Source: Gemmatimonadota bacterium (GTDB lineage: Bacteria; JAAXHH01). From it: a stretch of DNA of 38,498 bases. The translations under genes and the position numbers were made by a program. The stretch covers positions 1 to 38,498 of the forward strand of contig VXTP01000020.1 in the NCBI GenBank assembly GCA_009837395.1. The letters are read 5' to 3'. Shown piece after piece: positions 13,987 to 21,590 of this stretch (positions within the stretch are counted from its first letter, which is position 1; the number at the start of each line of letters is the position of its first letter). The notes under the pieces were generated by a model, which did not search any database, was not told the DNA's origin, and saw only the letters and a program-made list of their open reading frames with translations.

Positions 13987-15624
13987 ATGGAAACGGCACG
14001 GGCAACAGGCGGACGGGAAGTGGCTGAACCTGGAAAACATCAGACCGGCGGCATTGTCCTGATCGGCTTCATGGGCACGGGCAAGACGGCGGTAGGCTGG
14101 CGCCTCGCGCGCGCCCTGGGCGTGCCCTTCGTGGATACCGATGCGCTGATCGAGAAGAAGGCGGCGGCGCGTATCCCGGAGATCTTCGAGCAGCAGGGGG
14201 AGTCCGGTTTCCGGGCGATCGAGAAAGCGGTCATCCGGAGCCTTGCCGACGGGGTTCGGAGGGTGGTCGCCACCGGCGGCGGCGCGGTGCTCGATCCGGA
14301 CAACTTCGCCGTGCTGCGGTCGCTGGGTCCGGTCATTCACCTGAAGGCGCCGGCAGAAACGGTCCTGGCACGCACGCGAGGCGATTCAGGGGTAAGACCG
14401 CTCCTGGCCGGAAACGACCCGCTCGAACGGATCCGGTCGCTCCAGCGCGAGCGCGCGCCGGTCTACGGCCGGGCGGACCACGAAATCGATACGTCGCGGC
14501 ATACGATCGAGGAAACGGTGGGAATGGTCAAGACCTGGGCAGAAAGTGAAGAACGCGTGATCCGGGTGGACCTCGGCCCCGACAGCTATGATATCGTGAT
14601 CGGGCCCGAGGTGCTCGACCGGCTGGGACAGCGGATGAAATCCTTCGATCTGACCGGCCGCGCGCTGGTCGTGACCCATCCGGGCATCGCGGAACGCTAC
14701 GGTGGCCGGACGACGGACTCGCTGCGGGCGGCCGGCTTCGAACCGGACTTGGTCGAAGTGCCGGAAGGCGAGGCGCAGAAGTCGCTTCCCTGGGCTGAAA
14801 AGCTCTATGACGCCATGCTGGACCACGGGATGGACCGCCGTTCCCCCGTCATCGCGCTGGGCGGCGGGGTCATTGGAGACCTGGCCGGTTTCGCCGCGGC
14901 TACCTTCCTGCGCGGCGTCCCGTTCATCCAGGTCCCCACCTCGCTCCTGGCCCAGGTGGACGCCAGCGTGGGGGGCAAGGTGGCCGTGGACCACCGCCGC
15001 GGGAAGAACCTGATCGGCGCGTTCTACCAGCCCCTGCTCGTGCTGGCCAGCCTGGATACGCTCGACAGCCTGCCGGACCGGGAACTGCGCGCGGGCATGG
15101 CGGAAGTGATCAAGTATGGCGTCATTGCAGACCCCGGCCTGTTCGCCTATATTGAGGGGCGCCTGGACGATATACTGAAGCGCGATCGCGGCGTGCTGGC
15201 ACACCTCGTGGCGCGGTCCTGCGAGATCAAGGCGGAAGTGGTCGCCGGCGACGAGCGCGAACAGGGACGGCGCGCCATACTCAACTTCGGCCATACCATG
15301 GGCCACGCCATCGAGACGCAGACGGGCATGCTGCACGGCGAGGCCGTAGCCATCGGCATGGTCTACGCCGCACGGGTAGCGGAACGCATGGAAATGCTGG
15401 ACGGCGAAAGCGTCCGGCGACTGATCGAACTGGTGCGGCGCACGGGCCTGCCCGACCGGTGCGACGGGTTGGACGTCCCGGCAACGATCGAGACCATGAA
15501 GTTCGACAAGAAGTCGGTGGGCGGCCGTCCACGTTTCATCCTGCCCGGCCGCATCGGCGAGGTGGCCGTCCGCGACGACGTGCCCGCCGAATACATCCGG
15601 TCCGTCCTTGCGACGGGGAACTAA
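13987..15624 (+). CDS. aroKB: Shikimate kinase / 3-dehydroquinate synthase fusion
   Basis: A single 545-aa reading frame contains two shikimate-pathway enzymes. Residues about 22-185 are shikimate kinase: P-loop [11 protein letters not shown] (Lys33), [19 protein letters not shown] and [10 protein letters not shown]. Residues about 189-545 are dehydroquinate synthase: [60 protein letters not shown] and [11 protein letters not shown] with metal-ligand His. No stop or frameshift lies between them, so the fusion is real in this sequence. AroKB fusions are known, for example in Thermotoga. The ATG is 2 nt past aroC without a clear Shine-Dalgarno, suggesting coupling. The two activities are not consecutive pathway steps. 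Confidence 0.95.
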   Translation: METARATGGREVAEPGKHQTGGIVLIGFMGTGKTAVGWRLARALGVPFVDTDALIEKKAAARIPEIFEQQGESGFRAIEKAVIRSLADGVRRVVATGGGAVLDPDNFAVLRSLGPVIHLKAPAETVLARTRGDSGVRPLLAGNDPLERIRSLQRERAPVYGRADHEIDTSRHTIEETVGMVKTWAESEERVIRVDLGPDSYDIVIGPEVLDRLGQRMKSFDLTGRALVVTHPGIAERYGGRTTDSLRAAGFEPDLVEVPEGEAQKSLPWAEKLYDAMLDHGMDRRSPVIALGGGVIGDLAGFAAATFLRGVPFIQVPTSLLAQVDASVGGKVAVDHRRGKNLIGAFYQPLLVLASLDTLDSLPDRELRAGMAEVIKYGVIADPGLFAYIEGRLDDILKRDRGVLAHLVARSCEIKAEVVAGDEREQGRRAILNFGHTMGHAIETQTGMLHGEAVAIGMVYAARVAERMEMLDGESVRRLIELVRRTGLPDRCDGLDVPATIETMKFDKKSVGGRPRFILPGRIGEVAVRDDVPAEYIRSVLATGN

Positions 15625-15668
15625 AGGACGGCGCACCGGCGGCACACTGGCGCCGGATCGGCGAAACC

Positions 15669-16118
15669 ATGATGAAAATACTCGTGTTGCACGGCCCGAA
15701 TCTGAACATGCTGGGCGTCCGGGAACCGGAAGTCTACGGTACGGATACGTTGGAGGACATCAACCGGTCCCTCAAGACAGCCGCGGCGGGACGGGGGATC
15801 GAGATGCGCATCCGCCAGTCCAACCACGAGGGTGTGCTGGTGGACGAGATCCAGCAGGCCCTCGGCTGGGCCGACGGCATCCTGATCAATCCGGGCGCCT
15901 ACACCCACACGAGCATCGCCCTGCGCGACGCCATCGTCGCCGTGGGCCTGCCCGTCGTGGAAGTCCACCTGTCGGACATACACGCCCGGGAGACGTTCCG
16001 GCATCATTCCTATATCGAGCCCGTGGCGCTCAGGCAGATCTGCGGACACGGAAGCGACAGCTATCGACTGGGCCTGGAGGCCCTGATCGACCACCTCGGG
16101 AACGGGAGCGAAGGATGA
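15669..16118 (+). CDS. aroQ: 3-dehydroquinate dehydratase, type II
   Basis: The 149-aa product removes water from 3-dehydroquinate. It is a short type II dehydroquinase: [23 protein letters not shown] with the active-site loop, [32 protein letters not shown] and [19 protein letters not shown] are all hallmark segments. Two adjacent ATGs (15669, 15672) are possible; the first is used. It follows aroKB by 44 nt and overlaps trpB by ATGA. It sits inside the trp genes, between trpF and trpB, together with aroE, aroC and aroKB. Confidence 0.97.
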   Translation: MMKILVLHGPNLNMLGVREPEVYGTDTLEDINRSLKTAAAGRGIEMRIRQSNHEGVLVDEIQQALGWADGILINPGAYTHTSIALRDAIVAVGLPVVEVHLSDIHARETFRHHSYIEPVALRQICGHGSDSYRLGLEALIDHLGNGSEG

Positions 16119-17341
16119 CGGCGACCACGCTGCCCGACCAGCGCGGACATTTCGGGATATTCGGCGGCCGCTACGTTCCGGAGACGCTGATGACGGCCCT
16201 GGACGAGCTGCTCGAAGTGTACGAGACGGCGAAAACGGACCCGGAATTTGAGGAGGAGTTCCGGTACTACCTCCGGGACTACGTGGGCCGTCCGTCCCCC
16301 CTCTACTACGCGGAGCGGCTGACGCAGACCCTCGGCGGCGCGCGGATCTATCTCAAGCGGGAGGACCTGAACCACACGGGCGCCCACAAGATCAACAACA
16401 CGATTGGCCAGATCCTGCTCACCCGGCGCATGAAGAAACCGCGGGTCATCGCGGAGACCGGGGCGGGCCAGCACGGCGTGGCCACGGCCACCGTGGCCGC
16501 ACGTTTCGGCCTGGAATGCGACGTCTACATGGGTTCCGAGGACATGGAACGCCAGGCGCTGAACGTCTTCCGCATGCGCCTCATGGGCAGCCGTGTAATC
16601 GCCGTCGACGCGGGCAGCCGCACGCTGAAGGACGCGTTGAACGAGGCCCTGCGCGACTGGGCGACCAACGTCCGCCATACCCATTACATCATCGGGTCGG
16701 TGGCAGGGCCCCATCCCTTCCCCATGCTGGTGCGTGATTTCCAGTCGGTCATCGGCCGGGAAGCGCGGGAGCAGGTCCTGGAGAAAGAAGGCCGGCTCCC
16801 CGACGTGCTGGTCGCCTGCGTGGGGGGCGGCAGCAACGCCATCGGACTCTTCCATCCCTTCCTCGACGACGGCGTTCGCCTGGTCGGCGTGGAAGGCGCG
16901 GGGCACGGGCTGGATACGGACATGCACGCGGCGACGCTGGGCCTGGGCACCCCGGGTGTGCTGCACGGCGCCATGAGTTATACCGGACAGGACGCGAACG
17001 GCCAGATTCAGGTGGCCCATTCCATCTCCGCGGGACTCGACTATCCCGGCGTGGGACCCGAGCACAGCTACCTGAAGGACTCCGGCCGCGCGGAGTACGT
17101 GAGCGTGACCGACGACGAGGCACTGGATGCCTTCGAACTGCTCTCAAGAGTCGAAGGCATCATACCCGCGCTCGAAAGCGCCCATGCCATTGCCCATATC
17201 GCCCGGATCGCCCCGGAAATGGACCGGGAGGAGGTCATCGTCGCCGGGTTGTCGGGCCGCGGAGACAAGGACGTCGAGCAGGTGGACGGGTTACTGGCCC
17301 GGAACAGTGAGCGTGGAGAGCGCGCAGGAGGCGCCGAATGA
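16115..17341 (+). CDS. trpB: Tryptophan synthase, beta chain
   Basis: This PLP enzyme condenses indole with serine to tryptophan. The 408-aa product is the classical TrpB1 type: [15 protein letters not shown] at the N-terminus, the PLP lysine Lys92 in [26 protein letters not shown], the phosphate-binding [10 protein letters not shown] and LSGRGDKD near the C-terminus. The Shine-Dalgarno GAAGG is directly upstream and the start overlaps the aroQ stop; the stop overlaps trpA (ATGA), as expected for subunits of one alpha2beta2 complex with channelled indole. Confidence 0.98.
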   Translation: MTATTLPDQRGHFGIFGGRYVPETLMTALDELLEVYETAKTDPEFEEEFRYYLRDYVGRPSPLYYAERLTQTLGGARIYLKREDLNHTGAHKINNTIGQILLTRRMKKPRVIAETGAGQHGVATATVAARFGLECDVYMGSEDMERQALNVFRMRLMGSRVIAVDAGSRTLKDALNEALRDWATNVRHTHYIIGSVAGPHPFPMLVRDFQSVIGREAREQVLEKEGRLPDVLVACVGGGSNAIGLFHPFLDDGVRLVGVEGAGHGLDTDMHAATLGLGTPGVLHGAMSYTGQDANGQIQVAHSISAGLDYPGVGPEHSYLKDSGRAEYVSVTDDEALDAFELLSRVEGIIPALESAHAIAHIARIAPEMDREEVIVAGLSGRGDKDVEQVDGLLARNSERGERAGGAE

Positions 17342-18159
17342 ACCGGATCGAAGAGACCTTCGCGTCGCTGAAGTCAGCGGGTCGCAAGGCGCTGATTCCC
17401 TACGTAATGGCGGGGGACCCGGACCTGGACACGACGGCCGCGCTGGTCGCTGAACTGGACCGACGCGGGGCCGACCTGGTGGAACTGGGCGTGCCCTTCT
17501 CCGATCCCATCGCCGACGGCCCCACGATCCAGCGCGCCGCGCTTCGGGCGCTGAACGGGGGCACGACCCTGCGGTCCATCATCGAGACGGTCGCTTCCAT
17601 CCGGGAACATACCGGCATACCGGTGGTACTGATGACCTACTACAACCCGGTCCTCGCCTACGGGATCGGGGACTTCTGCCGGGATGCGGCCCGCGCGGGG
17701 GTGGACGGGCTGATCGTGCCCGATCTCCCGCCGGAGGAGGGGGCCGATCTGTCCGACGCCTGCCTTAAGCACGGCCTCACCGTCGTTTTCCTGGTGGCGC
17801 CCACGAGCACTTCGGCACGGATCGACCTGGTGAACCGCCACACCACGGGATTCGTCTACTGCGTCTCCCTGATGGGCGTCACGGGCGCGCGGGGAGAACT
17901 GGCGGACGGGGTGGACGTGTTCATGGCGCAGGTGCGGTCCCGCACGGACCGGCCCCTCGGACTGGGCTTCGGCATCTCGTCGCCCGAGCAGGCCGGAGAG
18001 GCCGCCCGCCTGGCCGACGGCGTCATCGTGGGCAGCGCCATCATCAACGTGATGGAAGCGCACGCAGGCGAGCCCGATATGCTCCGGTCCGTCGGCGAAT
18101 ACGTGGCTTCACTGAGGGCGGGCATGGACCGGGAAACGCCGGTCGCCGTGCAGGGGTAG
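17338..18159 (+). CDS. trpA: Tryptophan synthase, alpha chain
   Basis: The 273-aa TIM barrel cleaves indole-3-glycerol phosphate and passes indole to TrpB. The two catalytic acids fall at the textbook positions: Glu49 and Asp60 in [14 protein letters not shown]. Other family segments are [23 protein letters not shown] and [10 protein letters not shown]. It starts in the trpB stop (ATGA). It ends the Trp-specific part of the operon; the next gene is 196 nt away. Confidence 0.98.
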   Translation: MNRIEETFASLKSAGRKALIPYVMAGDPDLDTTAALVAELDRRGADLVELGVPFSDPIADGPTIQRAALRALNGGTTLRSIIETVASIREHTGIPVVLMTYYNPVLAYGIGDFCRDAARAGVDGLIVPDLPPEEGADLSDACLKHGLTVVFLVAPTSTSARIDLVNRHTTGFVYCVSLMGVTGARGELADGVDVFMAQVRSRTDRPLGLGFGISSPEQAGEAARLADGVIVGSAIINVMEAHAGEPDMLRSVGEYVASLRAGMDRETPVAVQG

Positions 18160-18162
18160 CAT

Positions 18163-18179
18163 ACCGGATCGGATCCGGT
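18163..18179. repeat. Perfect inverted repeat after trpA
   Basis: ACCGGATC-G-GATCCGGT begins 4 nt after the trpA stop: two 8-bp arms around one base. As RNA it could form a short GC-rich hairpin; as DNA it has the symmetry of an operator. No T-run follows, so it is not a normal terminator. Confidence 0.6.
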
Positions 18180-18215
18180 CGATGCCCGTACGCATGGTAC
18201 GCATGGAGCATTGAA

Positions 18216-18317
18216 ATGATACAGGTTTCACGTCGAAAGGGTGATGCGTGTGGGCGTCCAGGAGACCGGTCAGGTCTTCGTGGCGCCCACGTATTCACCT
18301 CCCTTTTCATGCTTTGA
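18216..18317 (+). CDS. Possible short leader-type ORF between trpA and aroH
   Basis: ATG at 18216 has GGAG seven nt upstream (18205-18208) and opens a 33-codon frame ending VFTSLFML. It passes through the hairpin at 18250-18290 and the CCTCCC at 18298-18303, and stops 39 nt before aroH. The short size and overlap with RNA structure suggest a leader peptide if translated at all. The codons are not strikingly rich in one amino acid (two Phe near the end). No homology is recognisable. Confidence 0.25.
   Translation: MIQVSRRKGDACGRPGDRSGLRGAHVFTSLFML
18250..18290 (+). ncRNA. Stable stem-loop in the trpA-aroH spacer
   Basis: GTGGGCG (250-256) pairs with CGCCCAC (284-290), CCA with TGG directly inside, and AGACC with GGTCT around a 5-nt loop: 15 base pairs with one bulge and one small internal loop. 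This is much stronger than expected by chance in a 196-nt spacer. No U-tract follows, so it is not a simple terminator. It may be an mRNA processing or stability element or part of a regulatory leader for aroH-aroF. Confidence 0.6.
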
Positions 18318-18351
18318 TCGGGTAATATCCAGCGTTCACTGTCCCGGGAGG
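18298..18351 (+). promoter_or_regulatory. Candidate Shine-Dalgarno-sequestering pair ahead of aroH
   Basis: CCTCCC (18298-18303) is exactly complementary to the aroH Shine-Dalgarno GGGAGG (18346-18351), with 42 nt between. Pairing would hide the ribosome site. It follows the stem-loop immediately and is overlapped by the possible short ORF, so ribosome movement could open or close it. The six-base match is short, hence modest confidence. Confidence 0.35.
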
Positions 18352-18355
18352 AATC

Positions 18356-18721
18356 ATGGTCCGAGGCATTCGCGGCGCGATAACCGTTGAATCGAACACT
18401 TCCGAAGCCATTTGCGAGGCATCGCGTCGGTTGCTTACTACAATAGTCGAACGGAACCGCATCGAATTAGAACACATCATCAGCGTCTTTTTTTCGTCGA
18501 CGAAAGATCTCGATGCACAGACACCCGCCTACGGCGTGCGCCAGATGGGGTGGACAGCGATCCCCCTGTTCTGCACGCAGGAGATGGAGGTTCCCGGGAG
18601 TCTTCCCGGGTGCGTTCGGGTGCTGGTTCATGTAAATATGGAAAAATCGCAGGATGAAATACGGCATGTCTACCTGGACGGCGCCGTCGTGCTCCGGCCG
18701 GACATTGCCGAGGGAGGCTGA
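18356..18721 (+). CDS. aroH: Chorismate mutase, AroH class
   Basis: This enzyme converts chorismate to prephenate, the entry to Phe and Tyr. The 121-aa product matches the trimeric Bacillus subtilis AroH type rather than the helical AroQ type: it begins VRGIRGAITVE and ends with IRHVYLDGAVVLRPD. Expected active-site residues are present: Arg6, Glu76 in CTQEMEV, Arg88 and Tyr106. GGGAGG lies 4 nt before the ATG. Its stop is followed after 1 nt by the DAHP synthase start, so the two are coupled. It is monofunctional; the mutase is not fused to PheA, TyrA or the DAHP synthase. Confidence 0.96.
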   Translation: MVRGIRGAITVESNTSEAICEASRRLLTTIVERNRIELEHIISVFFSSTKDLDAQTPAYGVRQMGWTAIPLFCTQEMEVPGSLPGCVRVLVHVNMEKSQDEIRHVYLDGAVVLRPDIAEGG

Positions 18722-18722
18722 A

Positions 18723-19739
18723 ATGGTGGTTGTGATGAAACTTCATGCAACGGAAGACGAGAAGGAGCACGTCCGGGAGACGATCCGGGCCTTCGGCTGT
18801 AAACCACGGGACATCCAGGGCGACGAGATGTCCATCATCTGCGTGATCGGCAATACCCTGAGCCTTTCGCCCGAACAGTTCGATATCCTGGACGGGGTGG
18901 ACCGCGTTCAGCGCATCCAGCGGCCCTACAAGCTGGTAAGCCGGGAGGTGCAGCCGCACAAGACCCGTTTCAAGGTGGGCGACGTGACGGTCGGCGGCGA
19001 CGGCATTACCATCATCGCCGGTCCCTGTTCCGTCGAATCCTACGACCAGTTCCTGGAGGCGGCGCAACACGCCCGGACCGCGGGAGCCCACATCATACGC
19101 GGCGGCGCGTTCAAGCCCAGGACCTCGCCCTACAGCTTCCAGGGGCTCGGCGAGGAAGGCCTGAAGATCATGGCCCGGGTCAGCGAGGAAACGGGCCTGC
19201 CGACCATCTCGGAGGTGATGGAGCCCGAGATGGAACCCATGGTCTCGGAATACGTGGACATGCTGCAGGTCGGTGCGCGGAACATGCAGAACTATCCGCT
19301 GCTGAACGTAGTGGGACACAGCAGCAAGCCCGTCATGCTCAAGCGGGGCATGTCCGCCACGCTCGAGGAGATGCTGCTGGCGGCCGAGTACATCCTGGCG
19401 GCGGGGAACCACAATGTCATCCTGTGCGAAAGGGGTATCCGGACCTTCGAGACCTGGACCCGGAACACGCTCGACATCTCCGCCGTGCCCGTGCTGCAGA
19501 AATACACCCATCTGCCCGTGTTCATCGACCCGAGCCACGGGACCGGAAACGCCGATTTCGTGGGACCGGCCGCCCGGGCGGCCGTGGCGGTGGGCGCCGA
19601 CGGACTCATGATCGAGATGCATCCGACGCCGGAACGCGCGCTGTCCGACGGGGACCAGTCCCTGACTCCGGAAGCGCTGACCTCCCTGATCCCGGAACTG
19701 CAGGCGGTCGCGACGGCCGTCAACCGAACTATCGGCTGA
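18723..19739 (+). CDS. aroF: 3-deoxy-7-phosphoheptulonate (DAHP) synthase, type I-beta
   Basis: The 338-aa product condenses PEP and erythrose 4-phosphate, the first shikimate step. Residues about 1-75 form the extra ferredoxin-like N-terminal domain of the Thermotoga-type enzyme (MVVVMKLHATEDE ... YKLVSREVQPH), which in that family mediates Tyr/Phe feedback inhibition. The barrel follows: TIIAGPCSVES, RGGAFKPRTSPYSFQGLG, QVGARNMQNY, CERGIRTFETWTRNTLDI and IDPSHGTG. The ATG at 18723 has GGGAGG upstream; ATG at 18735 is a minor alternative. Domain layout suggests inhibition by Phe/Tyr rather than Trp (inference). tyrA follows after 8 nt. Confidence 0.97.
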   Translation: MVVVMKLHATEDEKEHVRETIRAFGCKPRDIQGDEMSIICVIGNTLSLSPEQFDILDGVDRVQRIQRPYKLVSREVQPHKTRFKVGDVTVGGDGITIIAGPCSVESYDQFLEAAQHARTAGAHIIRGGAFKPRTSPYSFQGLGEEGLKIMARVSEETGLPTISEVMEPEMEPMVSEYVDMLQVGARNMQNYPLLNVVGHSSKPVMLKRGMSATLEEMLLAAEYILAAGNHNVILCERGIRTFETWTRNTLDISAVPVLQKYTHLPVFIDPSHGTGNADFVGPAARAAVAVGADGLMIEMHPTPERALSDGDQSLTPEALTSLIPELQAVATAVNRTIG

Positions 19740-19747
19740 GTTGGCCT

Positions 19748-20611
19748 ATGCGCATCACCATTATCGGCGTGGGACTGCTGGGCGGTTCCTTCGGCATGGC
19801 GGTCCGTAAGGCGGGGGTTGCGGAACGCGTCGCGGGCGTCGACCTGGACCGGACCGTGCTGGACCGGGCACAGGAGCGCGGCGCCATCGACGCGGGATAC
19901 CTGGAAACGGCCGAAGGGGTGGAAGGGGCCGACCTGGTCGTCCTCGCCATGCCCGTGCGGTCCATTTTGGACATGCTGCCCGGCCTCGCGACGCTGCTCG
20001 GTCCGGAGACCATCCTCCTGGACCTGGGCAGCACGAAGGAGGCGATCGTTTCCGCCGTCGCCGGCCAGGCCGGCATCAGGAGATACGTCGGCGGACACCC
20101 CATGGCGGGCACCGAGCACACCGGCATCGAGCACGCCGATGACGGGTTGTTTCAGGACGCGACTTTCGCCCTGGTTCCGCCCCCCGGGGTGGATGAAGGC
20201 GCCCTCGACCTGCTCAAGGACCTGGTCCGCCGGATCGGGGCGCGTCCCGCCGTCATTCCCGCCGATCGCCACGACCGGATCGTCTCCGTTACCAGCCACC
20301 TGCCCTACCTGCTGTCCGCAGTGCTGGCCCTGGCCGCGGAGAAGACGGCGCGCGAGGAAGAACGCCTGGGCGAGTTCGCCGCGTCGGGATTCCGGGACAC
20401 GACCCGCCTGGCCGCGTCCACCGTGCGGGTGATGGCCGACATCTGCCTGACCAACGGGCGGCCCCTGCTGCGCGGCATCGAGGAAGCCAGGCGGTTGCTC
20501 GACGACCTGGCGGCGCAGATCGAGGAGGGGCGCGAGTCGGAACTGGTGAAGACGCTGACGAAGGCGAAGGAAAGCAGGGCCGCGTTGCTGCGTGAAAGGA
20601 GGACCGATTGA
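19748..20611 (+). CDS. tyrA: Prephenate dehydrogenase
   Basis: A 287-aa NAD(P)-dependent enzyme oxidising prephenate to 4-hydroxyphenylpyruvate. The Rossmann motif is IIGVGLLGGSFG (residues 5-16), the catalytic His117 lies in GGHPMAGTEHTG, and SHLPYLLSAVLA is the second conserved His segment. There is no mutase or ACT domain. Arogenate could be an alternative substrate, which cannot be decided here. The start 8 nt after aroF was chosen because the Rossmann motif begins at residue 5. The stop overlaps the pheA TTG start; AAAGGAGG inside its end serves pheA. Confidence 0.95.
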   Translation: MRITIIGVGLLGGSFGMAVRKAGVAERVAGVDLDRTVLDRAQERGAIDAGYLETAEGVEGADLVVLAMPVRSILDMLPGLATLLGPETILLDLGSTKEAIVSAVAGQAGIRRYVGGHPMAGTEHTGIEHADDGLFQDATFALVPPPGVDEGALDLLKDLVRRIGARPAVIPADRHDRIVSVTSHLPYLLSAVLALAAEKTAREEERLGEFAASGFRDTTRLAASTVRVMADICLTNGRPLLRGIEEARRLLDDLAAQIEEGRESELVKTLTKAKESRAALLRERRTD

Positions 20612-21450
20612 AGAAGTACAGGACCGGCTTCCAGGGCGAGTTGGGAGCCTTCAGCGAGATGGCCGTGCTCGCCTATTTCGGAGACGCGGCAGAACCGGTT
20701 CCCCACGGATGGTTCGACGACGTGTTCCGCGCCGTGGACGAGGGCAGCTGCGATTACGGCATGCTGCCTATCGAGAACACCCTGGCGGGCAGCATCCACG
20801 TCAATTACGACCTGATGCAGGAGCACGACCTGCAGATCGTGGGTGAAATCGTGCTCCGCATCGTCCACAACCTGATGGCGAAACCGGGCGTCCGGCCGGA
20901 GGAACTCCGCCGGGTCCAGTCTCATCCCAAGGCGCTCGAACAGTGCGTCCGGTTCTTCCGTGAGCATCCGTCGATGAAACCCGAAACCGTGTACGATACC
21001 GGTGGCGCGGCCAAGATGCTCGGTGAGGGAGAAGGCCGGGACATCGGCGTGATCGCGAGCACGCGGGCCGCGGAGCGGTATGGACTGGAGATCCTTGAGC
21101 GCGGGATCGAAGACAACCCCCAGAACTATACACGTTTCCTGGTTTTGGGCAGAGCGCCCGAACCATCGGAGGGCGAGCGCATGAAGACCTCCATCGTCTT
21201 CTCGGTGCCCCACGAACCCGGCATGCTGTTCAAGGCCATGAGCGTCTTCGCCCTGCGGGACATCTCCATCAACAAGATCGAATCGCGGCCCCTGGTCGGA
21301 TCCCCCTGGGAGTACCTGTTCTACCTGGATTTCGAGGGGCACGCCGAGAGCCTGCTCTGCAGCCGGGCGCTCAACCACCTCAGGGAGATCGCGGCCAACT
21401 TCAAGCTGCTGGGCTCCTACGCCGAGGGCCGCATCGTGGACCGGGTCTGA
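20608..21450 (+). CDS. pheA: Prephenate dehydratase with ACT domain
   Basis: This 280-aa enzyme makes phenylpyruvate from prephenate. It has GFQGELGAFSEMAV, PIENTLAGSIHVNYDLM, QSHPKALEQC and the signature NYTRFLVLG (Thr175, Arg176, Phe177). The C-terminal ACT domain from about residue 192 contains the Phe-binding ESRP motif in INKIESRPLVGSPWEYLFYLDFEG, so Phe feedback is likely. It begins with TTG, placed in a TTGA overlap with the tyrA stop and 5 nt after a full AAAGGAGG. It is the last gene of the superoperon and converges on the rqcH-like gene. Confidence 0.96.
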   Translation: MKKYRTGFQGELGAFSEMAVLAYFGDAAEPVPHGWFDDVFRAVDEGSCDYGMLPIENTLAGSIHVNYDLMQEHDLQIVGEIVLRIVHNLMAKPGVRPEELRRVQSHPKALEQCVRFFREHPSMKPETVYDTGGAAKMLGEGEGRDIGVIASTRAAERYGLEILERGIEDNPQNYTRFLVLGRAPEPSEGERMKTSIVFSVPHEPGMLFKAMSVFALRDISINKIESRPLVGSPWEYLFYLDFEGHAESLLCSRALNHLREIAANFKLLGSYAEGRIVDRV

Positions 21451-21470
21451 ACGGGTCGTGCCTATCTCGG

Positions 21471-21590
21471 CTGGACGTCCCCGGCGGATCGTGTCAACCC
21501 CGTCTGGACGTCCCCGGCGGATCGCTTCAACCCCGTCTGGAAGTCCCCGGCGGTCGGGTCAACTCCGTCAGGCCGTCCCCGGCGCGTCGG
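21471..21590. repeat. About 33-bp tandem repeat, 3.6 copies, between convergent genes
   Basis: Units at 21471-21503, 21504-21536 and 21537-21568 share CTGGACGTCCCCGGCGGATC-type sequence (33, 33, 32 bp), with a diverged partial fourth copy at 21569-21590 that lies in the 3' coding end of the rqcH-like gene. The whole 117-nt space between pheA and the convergent gene is this array. No terminator with a T-run is seen. Confidence 0.9.
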
